64,000 nucleotides of DNA from Suilimivivens sp964507235 (GCA_964507235.1 CAZDPE010000001.1:10047-74046); one strand, 5' to 3'; numbered from the stretch's first letter, positions 9,005 through 18,722 are shown. Notes: a model not told the origin generated them from the sequence alone. Numbers and translations are program-made.

Positions 9005-9667
9005 CTATAAAAGCCGCATATTGCTGATATTTCCCGTTTCCTGAAAAATTTCCCACTCGCCGATATTTACGGCGTGGTCACCGATTTTTTCCAGATATTT
9101 TGCCAGCATAAGTATATCAACGCATTCATCAGCATCCTTTACTTCCCTTTTCAGTGAATCAATGATATCGTATTTTACCTTATTAAATAAATCATCCACC
9201 ACATCGTCTTCTCTTATAACAGCCGCAGCAGCCTTCTTATCTCTGTTTACAAAGGCTTCCACTGCGGTCCGCACCATGTCTTTTACCGCACTGACCATAG
9301 GCATAAGATGTACGGAGTACTGTTTCAAATCTCTCATTCCGATTCGCAGCATCAAATCTGCCATATCTGCCACATGGTCCCCCACACGTTCAATATCGGT
9401 TACCACCTTAAGGCTTGCCGTGACCACCCGCAAATCCCCTATTACCGGCTGCTGCTTTGTTATCAGGAACAGACATTGGGATTCAATTTCCCACTGTCTT
9501 TTATTAATATCCTTATCAATATTTCTGATTCGGATAATATCTTCTTCCGATTTATTACTAAGAGCATCAAACAGACTGACATAATTGTTTTCCACTTTTT
9601 CCGCCATATCCGCCACATTTTGTTTTAACAGTTTTAATTCATTTTCAAATGTAATTCTGGGTGACAT
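9005..9667 (-). CDS. phoU: Phosphate signalling protein PhoU
   Basis: 220 residues, the usual PhoU length, all-helical with the tandem metal-binding motifs ERVGDHVADMAD (first repeat) and EKIGDHAVNI (second repeat). PhoU links the Pst transporter to PhoR and damps phosphate uptake when phosphate is plentiful. It follows pstB by 18 bp, the standard order. A good ribosome binding site (AAAGGAGAG) precedes the ATG. Confidence 0.95.
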   Translation of the reverse strand: MSPRITFENELKLLKQNVADMAEKVENNYVSLFDALSNKSEEDIIRIRNIDKDINKRQWEIESQCLFLITKQQPVIGDLRVVTASLKVVTDIERVGDHVADMADLMLRIGMRDLKQYSVHLMPMVSAVKDMVRTAVEAFVNRDKKAAAAVIREDDVVDDLFNKVKYDIIDSLKREVKDADECVDILMLAKYLEKIGDHAVNIGEWEIFQETGNISNMRLL

Positions 9668-9685
9668 TTTTCTCTCCTTTCAAAG

Positions 9686-10450
9686 TCAGCCAAACCTTCC
9701 CGTAATATAATCTTCAGTCCTTTTATCCAGCGGCCTTGAAAATATATTATCAGTCGTATCAAATTCAATAACCTCTCCTGTCAGAAAAAAAGCCGTATAA
9801 TCCGAAACTCTGGCCGCCTGCTGCATATTATGGGTAACTACAGCCACCGTATATTTTTTCTTTAACTCTTCCATCAATTCTTCAATTTTTAACGTAGAAA
9901 TCGGGTCAAGAGCAGAAGTGGGCTCATCCATGAGAAGGATTTCAGGCTCAACGGCCAGCGCCCTTGCAATACAAAGCCTTTGCTGCTGTCCTCCTGAAAG
10001 CCCCAGTGCAGATTTTTTTAACCTGTCCTTTACCTCATCAAAGATTGCTGCTCCCCTGAGAGATGCTTCTACAATTTCATCCAGTTTTGCTTTATTTTTA
10101 ATTCCGTGAATTCTCGGTCCGTAGGCTATATTATCATAAATACTCATAGGAAAAGGATTAGGCTGCTGGAATACCATTCCCACTTTCTTTCTAAGAAGGG
10201 TTGTGTCCACTTCAGCATCATAAATATCTTCCCCGTCCAGAAGCACTCTGCCGTCTATTTTCACACAATCAATTAAATCATTCATCCTGTTTAAGGTTTT
10301 TAAAAAAGTCGATTTTCCGCATCCGGAGGGTCCGATAAAGGCCGTTACCGCCCTGGGCGAAATATTCATGTTAATATCTTTAAGCGCATGATTTTCCCCA
10401 TAATAAAGATTCAAATTCCGGGTAACGATTTTGTACTGTTTTTCACTCAT
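9686..10450 (-). CDS. pstB: Phosphate ABC transporter ATPase PstB
   Basis: 254 residues with Walker A GPSGCGKST, Q-loop (VFQQPNPFPMSIYDNIAYGPR, a PstB hallmark), ABC signature LSGGQQQRL, Walker B ILLMDEPTSALD and the switch histidine in VVTHNMQQA. It powers high-affinity phosphate import with PstA and PstC at the inner face of the membrane. It lies 11 bp after pstA, in the canonical pstSCAB-phoU order. Confidence 0.96.
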   Translation of the reverse strand: MSEKQYKIVTRNLNLYYGENHALKDINMNISPRAVTAFIGPSGCGKSTFLKTLNRMNDLIDCVKIDGRVLLDGEDIYDAEVDTTLLRKKVGMVFQQPNPFPMSIYDNIAYGPRIHGIKNKAKLDEIVEASLRGAAIFDEVKDRLKKSALGLSGGQQQRLCIARALAVEPEILLMDEPTSALDPISTLKIEELMEELKKKYTVAVVTHNMQQAARVSDYTAFFLTGEVIEFDTTDNIFSRPLDKRTEDYITGRFG

Positions 10451-10461
10451 TCTTTATCCTT

Positions 10462-11334
10462 TCAGTCGATTCTGCCGACATCAAATTTCTTTGCCAGATA
10501 CTTGGTAATCCCGTTAATGGCAAGCACGATGACCAGAAGGACTACCGCAATTCCAAAGGCTGTGGAATATTCTGCCTTGGCCATGCTTAAGTAAAGCTGT
10601 ATCGTAAGCGTTCCGCCCGATTCCAGAATTTTCTTTAAAAAGCCCATTCCCGGCTTAGGAAGAAGATATCCGCTTCCTGCCGTGAACAAAAGAGCTGCCG
10701 ACTCTCCCACAATCCTTCCGATTGCCAGAATCACACCGGTAATAATGCCGGGCATGGCAGAAGGCAGCAGTATTGTTCTGATCATATACCACTTCGCAGC
10801 GCCCATTCCCAACGCTCCGCTCCTATAGCTGTCCGGCACTGTTTTTAAGGCTTCCTGCGTATTTCTGGTAATCAGCGGAAGCACCATAATGGCCAGAGTC
10901 AGAGAACCGGTTAAAATTGAATATCCAAGCCCCAGGACGTTGCCGAAAAACACCATTCCGAACAGCCCGAAGATAATGGATGGAATACCGGATAAAGTTT
11001 CCGTAGTAAACTCAATCGCCGAAACCAGCTTACCCGGTTTTGCATACTCATTCAAATAAATTGCCGAACCGATTCCTACAGGTGTGGCAATAAACAGCGT
11101 AATCACAATAATATACAGGGTATTTACAATATTTCCCGCTATTCCCACAGTTTTATTTAAAGTGCTTGTTACGGTAGTCAGAAATTGAAAGTCAACACTT
11201 CTGATACCCTTAAAGAAAACACAGCCAATAATTCCAACCAGAAGAATCACGGAAAATCCGGCGGATAAATATATAAAAAATTTCACAAGATTATCCGAAA
11301 TCCTTACTTTTCTGTTCATAATGCTGCTATTCAT
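10462..11334 (-). CDS. pstA: Phosphate ABC transporter permease PstA
   Basis: 290 residues with about six transmembrane segments and the EAA-type cytoplasmic loop (ALGMGAAKWYMIRTILLPSAMPGIITG) that contacts PstB. The start overlaps the end of pstC by 8 bp, indicating translational coupling. Canonical position between pstC and pstB. Confidence 0.95.
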   Translation of the reverse strand: MNSSIMNRKVRISDNLVKFFIYLSAGFSVILLVGIIGCVFFKGIRSVDFQFLTTVTSTLNKTVGIAGNIVNTLYIIVITLFIATPVGIGSAIYLNEYAKPGKLVSAIEFTTETLSGIPSIIFGLFGMVFFGNVLGLGYSILTGSLTLAIMVLPLITRNTQEALKTVPDSYRSGALGMGAAKWYMIRTILLPSAMPGIITGVILAIGRIVGESAALLFTAGSGYLLPKPGMGFLKKILESGGTLTIQLYLSMAKAEYSTAFGIAVVLLVIVLAINGITKYLAKKFDVGRID

Positions 11335-12274
11335 TATCTTTATCCCCCTTCTTTAATATTCTTGTCAGGGATACATTAATAATCATAATAAAAGCGAACA
11401 GCACCAAGCCTATGGTAAAGAGCACCTGTCTGTGAACTCCTGCAGCATATCCCATTTCCGCCACAATTGCCGTGGTCAGAAATCTTACGGAATTAAATGG
11501 CAGCGGCATATTGACCGAGCTGCCGGAAACAAGCGTAATCGCCATAGCTTCTCCGATTGCTCTTCCTACCCCCAAAACAATTGCCGTAATAATGCCCGAT
11601 TTTGCCGCCGGAATCATTACTTTGAAAATCGTTTGTATATGGGAGGCTCCCAGCGCCAGGGAAGCGGATTTTAAAGATGACGGCACCGCCCTGATTGCCG
11701 ACTCGCTGATATTAATTACCGTAGGAAGAATCATAATTGCCAATACAATGACTGCTGAAAGCAGATTAGCTCCCCCTGTAAACTGATGGATTTTGGAGCC
11801 TTTAAAAAGAGCCAGCTCCAGCTTATACATAAGGGGATTTAAAATCATAAGACCCAATAAACCGTATATAACCGAGGGAATACCGGCAAGAAGCTCCACC
11901 GCCGGTTTCACTGCCAAGGCCAGCCTTTTCGGCGCCGTTTCCGCCAAAAACACCGCCGTCAGAACTCCTGTCGGGACCCCTAACAGCACTGCCAGCGCTG
12001 TTCCTGCTGCAGATGTCAATATAATATATAAAATTCCGAATGACGGTTCCGATGCGGTAGGTTTCCATACAGTCCCGAAAATGATTTCTTTGATGCCTGT
12101 GCTGAGCAATGCCGGTACACCGTTTATAATCATATATATCGTAATGGAAATCACCGCTAACATTGCAATCGACGCACACAGGGTAAAAATACCCTGTGCC
12201 GTTTTTTCAACTGCAGGCTTATTCCTGCTGTTTCCTGTAATTGAGAAAGTCTGCTGTTTTTCCAAGATAGTCAC
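11327..12274 (-). CDS. pstC: Phosphate ABC transporter permease PstC
   Basis: 315 residues with about six transmembrane segments and an EAA loop (LALGASHIQTIFKVMIPAAKSGI); GRAIGEAMA is a PstC/PstA signature. An N-terminal cytoplasmic tail of about 30 residues precedes the first helix. It lies 19 bp after pstS and overlaps pstA. Together with PstA it forms the membrane channel for phosphate. Confidence 0.95.
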   Translation of the reverse strand: MTILEKQQTFSITGNSRNKPAVEKTAQGIFTLCASIAMLAVISITIYMIINGVPALLSTGIKEIIFGTVWKPTASEPSFGILYIILTSAAGTALAVLLGVPTGVLTAVFLAETAPKRLALAVKPAVELLAGIPSVIYGLLGLMILNPLMYKLELALFKGSKIHQFTGGANLLSAVIVLAIMILPTVINISESAIRAVPSSLKSASLALGASHIQTIFKVMIPAAKSGIITAIVLGVGRAIGEAMAITLVSGSSVNMPLPFNSVRFLTTAIVAEMGYAAGVHRQVLFTIGLVLFAFIMIINVSLTRILKKGDKDNE

Positions 12275-12293
12275 CTCTTATACTGGGTCCTGT

Positions 12294-13115
12294 TTAATCA
12301 ACCGCAATTAATCCTACACCTGAAATTACCTCTTTGCCCTCATCAGAAGCAAGATATTCAAACAAAGTCTGAACCGCTTCACTCTGCTCGGAAATCTCCC
12401 CCTTGGTAGCCATTACAAAGGGTCTGCAGAGGAAGTAATTTCCTGCCACAATATTCTCAGCTGTTGCTTCCACACCTTCAAGTGCAACTGCCGTTACAGA
12501 GTCATCCAAGGCATCCAGTGAAACATAGCCGATGGCGCCGGGCGTGGATGCTACTTTAGCAATTACCGCACCCGTACTGTCAAGTTCACTTGCATAAACG
12601 CATTCATCTTCAATTTCAAGCAATTCTTCAAATGCGCCTCTTGTACCTGAACCCGCTTCACGGCCCACTACTACGATAGGCGCATCCTCTCCGCCCACTT
12701 CGCTCCAGTTCCTCGTTTTACCTGTATAAATACTGATTAACTGCTCTTTTGTTAAATCGGTTACCGTATTGGTATTATCCACTGCTACTGCAATACCGTC
12801 AATGGCTACTATATTTTCCACGACTCCTGCTGCTTTTTCTTCCTCTTTAAGCGCCCTGGAAGAATTACCGATATCTACGCTTCCTGCGGTTACGGCCTCC
12901 ACACCTGCGGAAGAACCTGTAAACTCTGCTGTTACAGTAATTCCCGGATACTTGGCCATAAAGCTTTCTGCAACTGCATTTGCAAGTTTTTCCATTGATG
13001 TACTGCCTGCCATGGAAACAGAACCGCTTCCTGTTTCTTCGGAATTTCCGCAAGCCATTAATCCCAAAGTCATTGTTGCTGCGCATGTCAGCGCAAGAAT
13101 TTTTTTCATTTTCAT
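12294..13115 (-). CDS. pstS: Phosphate-binding lipoprotein PstS
   Basis: 273 residues. Signal peptide with lipobox LMAC (cysteine near residue 22), then the phosphate-binding fold: AGSTSMEKLA, FTGSSAGVEAV, DIGNSSRAL and REAGSGTRGAFEELL, which hold phosphate through backbone and serine contacts. The membrane-anchored protein captures phosphate outside the cell for PstCAB. The ATG at 13115 is used with AGGAGA 9 nt upstream; an in-frame ATG two codons later is an alternative. First gene of the phosphate operon. Confidence 0.95.
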   Translation of the reverse strand: MKMKKILALTCAATMTLGLMACGNSEETGSGSVSMAGSTSMEKLANAVAESFMAKYPGITVTAEFTGSSAGVEAVTAGSVDIGNSSRALKEEEKAAGVVENIVAIDGIAVAVDNTNTVTDLTKEQLISIYTGKTRNWSEVGGEDAPIVVVGREAGSGTRGAFEELLEIEDECVYASELDSTGAVIAKVASTPGAIGYVSLDALDDSVTAVALEGVEATAENIVAGNYFLCRPFVMATKGEISEQSEAVQTLFEYLASDEGKEVISGVGLIAVD

Positions 13116-13201
13116 TTTTTCATTTCTCCTCTTAAAAAATATTGTCTATGTAGATAATGGAGGCCTTCGTTTTCCTTCTGCCCCATCACTGGAAACATCT
13201 T

Positions 13202-13232
13202 AACATGAATATTTTTTCCGAAATATCATGTT
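13202..13232. promoter_or_regulatory. Inverted repeat upstream of pstS, candidate operator
   Basis: AACATGAATATT and AAATATCATGTT form imperfect inverted arms around a 7-bp centre, about 90 bp upstream of the pstS start in the only sizeable gap before the operon. I found no clear PHO-box (TTAACA direct repeat) array; a single TTAACA begins at 13200. The site could bind a dimeric regulator such as the PhoP homologue. Inference only. Confidence 0.4.
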
Positions 13233-13264
13233 CAGGTAATTAATATGTAAGTTCCTTGTAAAAT

Positions 13265-13302
13265 GCAAAAAATCCTGGGCTTTTTCACCCAGGATTTTTT
13301 GA
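13265..13302 (-). terminator. Rho-independent terminator after mfd
   Basis: Perfect 9-bp stem AATCCTGGG (13271-13279) with CCCAGGATT (13288-13296), an 8-nt loop, and A/T tracts on both sides, so it could work in both directions. It lies 20 bp beyond the mfd stop codon and upstream of the pstS promoter region. Confidence 0.88.
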
Positions 13303-13323
13303 TAATTATTTTCCCGTTCAGTT

Positions 13324-16300
13324 TTATAATAGCATTACGCTCATATCCTCCAGCAGTTCTTCCGTCAAATCCAGCAGCATCTGTGCATCCCGCTCCACCA
13401 TACCGCATTTTTTATAGCGCTGGGTAAAGCTGACAAATTTATAATTAAAGTTAAGCTTCTCCTGCTTTTTTAAAAGCTCCGGAATCCGCTCCGCATGAAT
13501 TTGTGCGTCCGGTTTCAGAGTAAATTGGATTTCACCGTTCTTTCCTTTCACCTCCGTAATAAAAAGCTTATGCGCTTTTACGCGAATCATGGATATCCGG
13601 AAAAGATTCTGCACTGCTGTGGGAATTTCTCCAAACCTGTCTAACAGTTCTTCCTTCATATCCTCACACTCAGCCTGATTCTCCAGTCCTGCAATACGCT
13701 TGTAAATGTCCAGCTTCTGCACTTCATTTACAATATAGGAAGGCGGTATAAAAGCATCCACATCAAGATCTACCGTGGTATTAAAATCCGTTATGGTACT
13801 GATTCCTTTCAGATTCTTCACCGCTTCATTCAGCATCTTGCAGTATAAATCATAGCCTACTGCCTGCATATGTCCATGCTGCTTTACCCCAAGTAAATTA
13901 CCTGCGCCGCGGATTTCCAAATCTCTCATGGCAATTTTAAAGCCGCTGCCAAGATCCGTAAATTCTTTAATCGCAGCAAGGCGCTTTTCCGCAGCCTCCT
14001 TCAGCATCTTATCCCGTTTATACATAAGAAACGCATAGGCTGTCCTGCTGCTTCTTCCCACACGGCCTCTCAGCTGATACAGCTGGGAAAGCCCCATATT
14101 ATCGGAATCATGAATAATCATGGTATTTACATTGGAAATATCAAGACCCGTTTCAATAATGGTAGTCGAAACCAATACATCAATTTCCCCATTGATGAAA
14201 TCGTACATGATTCTTTCCAGTTCCCGTTCCTGCATCTGCCCATGTGCAAAGGCAACACTGGCTTCCGGGACAAGCTTCTGAATTCCGGCCGCTATATCTG
14301 CAATATTATTCACGCGGTTGTATACATAATAAACCTGCCCGTTCCTGGAAAGCTCTCTGACAATAGCCTCCCTCACCATTTCTTCATTGTACTCCAAAAC
14401 ATAAGTCTGAATAGGCAGACGGTCATTTGGCGCTTCTTCCAGTACGCTCATATCCCTTATCCCGATAAGGCTCATATGGAGAGTTCTCGGAATAGGCGTT
14501 GCCGTAAGAGTGAGCACATCCACCCGTTCCTTCATTTTTTTGATTTTTTCCTTATGAGTCACTCCGAAACGCTGCTCTTCATCAATAATCAAAAGCCCCA
14601 GGTCTTTAAATACCACATCCCCTGAAAGAACTCTGTGAGTACCGATTACAATATCTACAAGACCTTTCTTCAAGTCCTCTACTGTCTTTTTCTGCTCCGC
14701 ACCGGTTCTGAATCTTGACAACAAATCCACTCTGACAGGAAAATCCTTCATTCTCTGGACAAAGGTGTTATAGTGCTGCTGCGCCAGAATTGTTGTAGGC
14801 ACCAGATATACCACCTGCTTTCCTTCCTGTACTGCCTTAAAGGCAGCCCGGATGGCAATTTCTGTTTTTCCATAGCCTACATCCCCACAAATCAGGCGGT
14901 CCATAATCTTGGTACTTTCCATGTCTTTCTTCGTTGCTTCAATGGCGGCAAGCTGATCCTCCGTTTCCTCAAACGGAAACATTTCTTCAAATTCCCTCTG
15001 CCAGACCGTATCTTTACCGTAGGGATACCCTTCCGTCTGCTGCCGGATTGCATACAATTCCACCAAATCCTTTGCCACTTCACCAATAGCTTCCTTCGTT
15101 TTGCTTTTGGTTCTGCTCCATTCCTGGGTACCCAGCTTATTCAGTTTAGGACGCTTCGCATCCGCAGAAGCATATTTCTGAATAACATCCAGTCCCGTGG
15201 CCAGAATATAAAGATTACCGCCGTCACGATACTCAATTTTAATGTAATCCTTTACAACCTTATCGATTTCAACCTTTTCAATTCCCTTATAAATACCAAT
15301 GCCATGATTCTCATGAACCACATAATCTCCTATTTTCAGTTCTGCAAAATCATTAATTTTTCTGCCTTCATATTTTTTCTTCTTCTTTTTTTTCTTCTTT
15401 TCCGCTCCGAAAATATCACTTTCAGAAATAACCACAAATTTAATCAGCGGATATTCAAAGCCTTTCATTACCCTGCCGTAATAAGTCATAATTTCCCCCG
15501 GCTGAATTTCCCTGTCAGGGTCATCTGTATAAAAGGCGGTTAACTCCTGGTCCCTTAAATCCTGCGCCAGGCGCATGGCCCGGGTACGGGAACCGGATAA
15601 AAGAAGAACTCTGTATCCGTTTTTTCTGTATCTTTTTAAGTCCTGAAGCAATGCTTCAAAGCTGTTATTATAGGAAGAAATACTTTTTACCGAAATATCC
15701 GCCTTTTTATCAGCCTTAATAAAAGAATTTTTCATATCAAGAGCAGATAATGCTGCAAGTCTGTGCTTCATCAGTCTTACAGCCATCTCCTCAGCGGAAT
15801 ACAGTAAATTCATCTGCCCGGGCAGAATATATCCCTTTTCAAGTCTGTGCATCATACTTTCGCGAAATTCCAGTTCCACTGCATCTGCATGTTCCTTTAC
15901 CCTTGCAGGCTCATCTATAAATACACAGGTTTTTTCCTTATCAAATAAATCCAGGAAAGACACCGTATCATCATAAAAATAATGCACATAGCTGTCCAGA
16001 TTGACCAGATTTTTAAATTCAAACACTTCCTCCTTCAGCTCTTTTTGCTGAATTTCCACACGATGAGCTTCCTCTGTGTGAAATTCTTTTCTTAATTTTT
16101 GAGCAAAATCTTTTCCTTCCTTCTCAATTTTATCCATGCCTTTTTTCAGCTGCTCCGGTGATAAAATCATTTCACAGGCAGGATAAACAGCGATGCCTGA
16201 CAGCTTTTCAATAGACCTCTGGCTTAAAATATCAAAGCTCCGGATGGACTCCACCTCATCTCCCCAAAGTTCAATACGATAAGGATTTTCTTCCGTCAAA

Positions 16301-16845
16301 TCAAAAATATCCACGATGCCGCCCCGGATACTGAACTGCCCGGGAGCCTCCACCTGATAATTTTTTTCATACCCAAGCTCTGTCAGCTTTTTCGCCAGTT
16401 CTCTTTCATTTACTTCCGTCTTCCTGTCAATATAAATAATATTATCCTTCCAGATATCAAGCGGTATCTGGGGCGACATCAGACTGCTGAAGGTCGTAAC
16501 CACAGTAACCGGCTTTCCTTCCAGTATTCTTCTCATGCACTTGATTCTTTCTTTAGTCAGCTGATTACTGTGAATATCCGCCTGATAAAAAATCAGGTCC
16601 CTTGCAGGATAGCTTGTGACATTTCTGTCATAAAACCGGTAGTCCTCCTGTATCTCTTTTACGCGAAGGTCACTGAAAGTAACGATGAGCTTATTCTTAT
16701 ACCCATCGCCAAGTCCGTATATCATATGAAGTTTCTGGGATTCCACACATCCCGTTAAAACAGCTGCTCTTCCCGGCTTCTTTAGAAGAGATGCAATTTT
16801 TTCAAACTCTCCCAACTCATGAAGCGGTGCCATCAGTGCTTTCAT
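13324..16845 (-). CDS. mfd: Transcription-repair coupling factor Mfd
   Basis: 1173 residues, typical for Mfd. UvrB-homology module in the first third, an RNA-polymerase-interacting region beginning at FAELKIGDYVVHENHGIG, then an SF2 translocase with Walker A GDVGYGKTE, DEEQ box (IIDEEQRFG), TATPIPRT and the C-terminal helicase motifs QLRGRVGRSSR. It removes stalled RNA polymerase and recruits UvrA. A run of nine lysines (AAG/AAA codons, about 15372-15398) sits in the linker ahead of the polymerase-binding domain. The ATG at 16843-16845 is preferred because GGGAGAG lies just before it; an upstream ATG at 16866 overlaps pth and precedes that site. Follows pth by 1 bp. Confidence 0.95.
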   Translation of the reverse strand: MKALMAPLHELGEFEKIASLLKKPGRAAVLTGCVESQKLHMIYGLGDGYKNKLIVTFSDLRVKEIQEDYRFYDRNVTSYPARDLIFYQADIHSNQLTKERIKCMRRILEGKPVTVVTTFSSLMSPQIPLDIWKDNIIYIDRKTEVNERELAKKLTELGYEKNYQVEAPGQFSIRGGIVDIFDLTEENPYRIELWGDEVESIRSFDILSQRSIEKLSGIAVYPACEMILSPEQLKKGMDKIEKEGKDFAQKLRKEFHTEEAHRVEIQQKELKEEVFEFKNLVNLDSYVHYFYDDTVSFLDLFDKEKTCVFIDEPARVKEHADAVELEFRESMMHRLEKGYILPGQMNLLYSAEEMAVRLMKHRLAALSALDMKNSFIKADKKADISVKSISSYNNSFEALLQDLKRYRKNGYRVLLLSGSRTRAMRLAQDLRDQELTAFYTDDPDREIQPGEIMTYYGRVMKGFEYPLIKFVVISESDIFGAEKKKKKKKKKYEGRKINDFAELKIGDYVVHENHGIGIYKGIEKVEIDKVVKDYIKIEYRDGGNLYILATGLDVIQKYASADAKRPKLNKLGTQEWSRTKSKTKEAIGEVAKDLVELYAIRQQTEGYPYGKDTVWQREFEEMFPFEETEDQLAAIEATKKDMESTKIMDRLICGDVGYGKTEIAIRAAFKAVQEGKQVVYLVPTTILAQQHYNTFVQRMKDFPVRVDLLSRFRTGAEQKKTVEDLKKGLVDIVIGTHRVLSGDVVFKDLGLLIIDEEQRFGVTHKEKIKKMKERVDVLTLTATPIPRTLHMSLIGIRDMSVLEEAPNDRLPIQTYVLEYNEEMVREAIVRELSRNGQVYYVYNRVNNIADIAAGIQKLVPEASVAFAHGQMQERELERIMYDFINGEIDVLVSTTIIETGLDISNVNTMIIHDSDNMGLSQLYQLRGRVGRSSRTAYAFLMYKRDKMLKEAAEKRLAAIKEFTDLGSGFKIAMRDLEIRGAGNLLGVKQHGHMQAVGYDLYCKMLNEAVKNLKGISTITDFNTTVDLDVDAFIPPSYIVNEVQKLDIYKRIAGLENQAECEDMKEELLDRFGEIPTAVQNLFRISMIRVKAHKLFITEVKGKNGEIQFTLKPDAQIHAERIPELLKKQEKLNFNYKFVSFTQRYKKCGMVERDAQMLLDLTEELLEDMSVMLL

Positions 16846-16846
16846 A

Positions 16847-17446
16847 TTACTGCTCTCCCTTATCATTTTTCTTTGGAGCCTTCTTAGTATTATACAAATT
16901 CATCGCTTTATCAATACCGTCACTCATAATGGTTTCTATTGCAAGAACCGCTGTCTTTCTGCTCTCTGCAATTATTTTCTCTTCATCCTTATTGAAATGT
17001 CCAAGCACATAATCTGCAAGGTCATAGCCTGCCGGTTTATCGCCAACCCCCATTTTAATCCGCATAAATTCTTCATGTCCCAGGTGTGCAATAATATTCT
17101 TTAATCCGTTGTGACCGCCGGCACTGCCCTTTTTGCGCATTCTGATATGTCCCACATCCAGGCTGATATCATCTGCCACTACAATCAATTCTTTCGTTTC
17201 GTCAATTTTAAAAAAACTGACCGCTTCCCACACAGACTCCCCGCTGAGATTCATGTAGGTAAGAGGCTTTAACAGAATTACCTTTTCACCGTTAATGATT
17301 CCCCTGCCAATCAGTCCTTTAAATTTACTTTCCATTACTCTAATATTATATTTCTCCGCCAGTTCATCAATGACCTGCCAGCCGATATTATGTCTTGTTC
17401 CTTCATACTGTCTGCCCGGATTGCCGAGGCCTGCAATTATAAACAT
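16847..17446 (-). CDS. pth: Peptidyl-tRNA hydrolase
   Basis: 199 residues with the Pth signature GLGNPGRQYEGTRHN (catalytic His in TRHN), KPLTYMNLSG and the GSAGGHNGLKNI motif. It releases tRNA from prematurely dropped peptidyl-tRNA. The ATG at 17444-17446 is chosen because AGGAAG precedes it; an ATG six codons upstream has no ribosome binding site. The pth-mfd order is common in Firmicutes and the two genes are evidently co-transcribed. Confidence 0.95.
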   Translation of the reverse strand: MFIIAGLGNPGRQYEGTRHNIGWQVIDELAEKYNIRVMESKFKGLIGRGIINGEKVILLKPLTYMNLSGESVWEAVSFFKIDETKELIVVADDISLDVGHIRMRKKGSAGGHNGLKNIIAHLGHEEFMRIKMGVGDKPAGYDLADYVLGHFNKDEEKIIAESRKTAVLAIETIMSDGIDKAMNLYNTKKAPKKNDKGEQ

Positions 17447-17536
17447 TTCTTTCTTCCTTTCCATAATAGTTCTGATTCACATTATGCACTCTATTATAAT
17501 AGAAAATCAAAAGCTTTGTATAAAAATTATAAAATT

Positions 17537-17564
17537 TTGTATATAAGATTTTTTATGGTATACT
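17537..17564 (+). promoter_or_regulatory. Promoter for the sugar-sensing cassette
   Basis: TTGTAT (17537-17542) and TATACT (17559-17564) with a 16-bp spacer, about 50 bp before the first gene of the plus-strand cassette. The divergent pth promoter must also lie in this AT-rich gap. Confidence 0.6.
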
Positions 17565-17612
17565 CACTTATATCAGGTAATCCATACCTAATAAATTACA
17601 GGCAGGCGTTTT

Positions 17613-18722
17613 ATGAATTCAGGCAAAAAAAAGCAAAACAATTATATCTGGTATTTTATTCTCACGGTTCTGTTAATTGCTGTCACATCAATAACAGGTG
17701 TTTTTGTATTCAGCTTTTACATCAGCCATTTTACCACAAAGCAGGACTCTAACCGGTATGACCTGTATTATGTAATGATTGCAGACAACACAAATACCTC
17801 TCTGTGGCAGTCGGTTTATGAAGGCTCTTATACGGCGGGACTGGAAGAAAACAGTTACGTGGACCTGCTAAACGACTCCTTTGACAGTAATTATTCCAGG
17901 GAAGATCTGATGAGGATTGCCATATCTTCCGGGGTGGACGGTATTATTGTTGCAGCGGACGAAAGCAAGGAAATGACAGAGCTTATTCATGAAGCAACAG
18001 CGGACGGAATTCCGGTAGTTACTTTATATGGGGACAATACCCAAAGCGACAGATGCAGCTTTGTAGGAATCGGCAGCTATGATTTGGGCCGGGAATACGG
18101 CAGGCAGGTATTGGAAATTGCCCGGGCAAATACGGCCGGAAATTCCGTCAGGGTTATTCAGGAGTCCGACGAATCTGCATTGGAAACCTCCCAGACAAAT
18201 GCAGCAGGGAATACAATCAGCGTTATGGTGCTGGCAAATGCTTATGCCCGGGATTCCAATCAGAATATTCTCTGCTCAGGTATTCAGGAAACCATTGAAA
18301 ATGAAAAACAGGATGGTACAGAAATTGAAATATCCATTGTTTCCGTAGATGATACCAATGCTTTCTCTGTGGAAGAATCCATCCGCGATATCTTTATGAA
18401 AGAGGATCTGCCTGATATTATCATATGTCAGAATGAATTACATACAACCTGTGTTTACCAGGCGGTTGTAGATTACAATAAGGTAGGACAGGTGGCTATC
18501 CTTGGATATTATGATTCTGATACGATTTTAAAGGCCATTGACAGAAACGTAATATATGCAACCATATCGATTGATACCCGGCAAATGGGAAGATTCTGCG
18601 TAAATGCTTTGACGGAATACAATACCTACGGAAATACCAGCCAGTATTTCATTGCGGATATTGCTTTGATCAACAAGGAAAATGTAGGACAATTTTTGAG
18701 GGGAGAAACGGAAGATGAATAA
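17613..18722 (+). CDS. Membrane-anchored sugar-binding sensor protein (XylFII-like)
   Basis: 369 residues. One N-terminal transmembrane helix (about residues 10-35) without a lipobox, then a type I periplasmic-binding fold (GVDGIIVAADES, GIPVVTLYGD, GREYGRQVLEIA, VAILGYYDSD). It overlaps the histidine kinase gene by 8 bp. In clostridia the XylFII-LytS-YesN system uses such an anchored binding protein to present a sugar (D-xylose) to the kinase, which then activates transporter genes. The gene order here fits that logic: anchored binding protein, kinase, regulator, transporter. The ligand is not shown by the sequence; a pentose or another monosaccharide is likely. The region around residues 165-200 is low in complexity and repeats a threonine/asparagine theme. 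Confidence 0.8.
   Translation: MNSGKKKQNNYIWYFILTVLLIAVTSITGVFVFSFYISHFTTKQDSNRYDLYYVMIADNTNTSLWQSVYEGSYTAGLEENSYVDLLNDSFDSNYSREDLMRIAISSGVDGIIVAADESKEMTELIHEATADGIPVVTLYGDNTQSDRCSFVGIGSYDLGREYGRQVLEIARANTAGNSVRVIQESDESALETSQTNAAGNTISVMVLANAYARDSNQNILCSGIQETIENEKQDGTEIEISIVSVDDTNAFSVEESIRDIFMKEDLPDIIICQNELHTTCVYQAVVDYNKVGQVAILGYYDSDTILKAIDRNVIYATISIDTRQMGRFCVNALTEYNTYGNTSQYFIADIALINKENVGQFLRGETEDE

Noticed and set aside
15372..15398. Run of nine lysine codons in mfd as a possible slippage or frameshift site
   Set aside because: The codons mix AAG and AAA, the frame continues intact to the end, and a basic linker is common at this place in Mfd of related bacteria.
14773..15543. 256-codon plus-strand frame inside mfd
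   Set aside because: Antisense shadow of a strongly conserved gene; phenylalanine-rich because it reads the complement of lysine codons.
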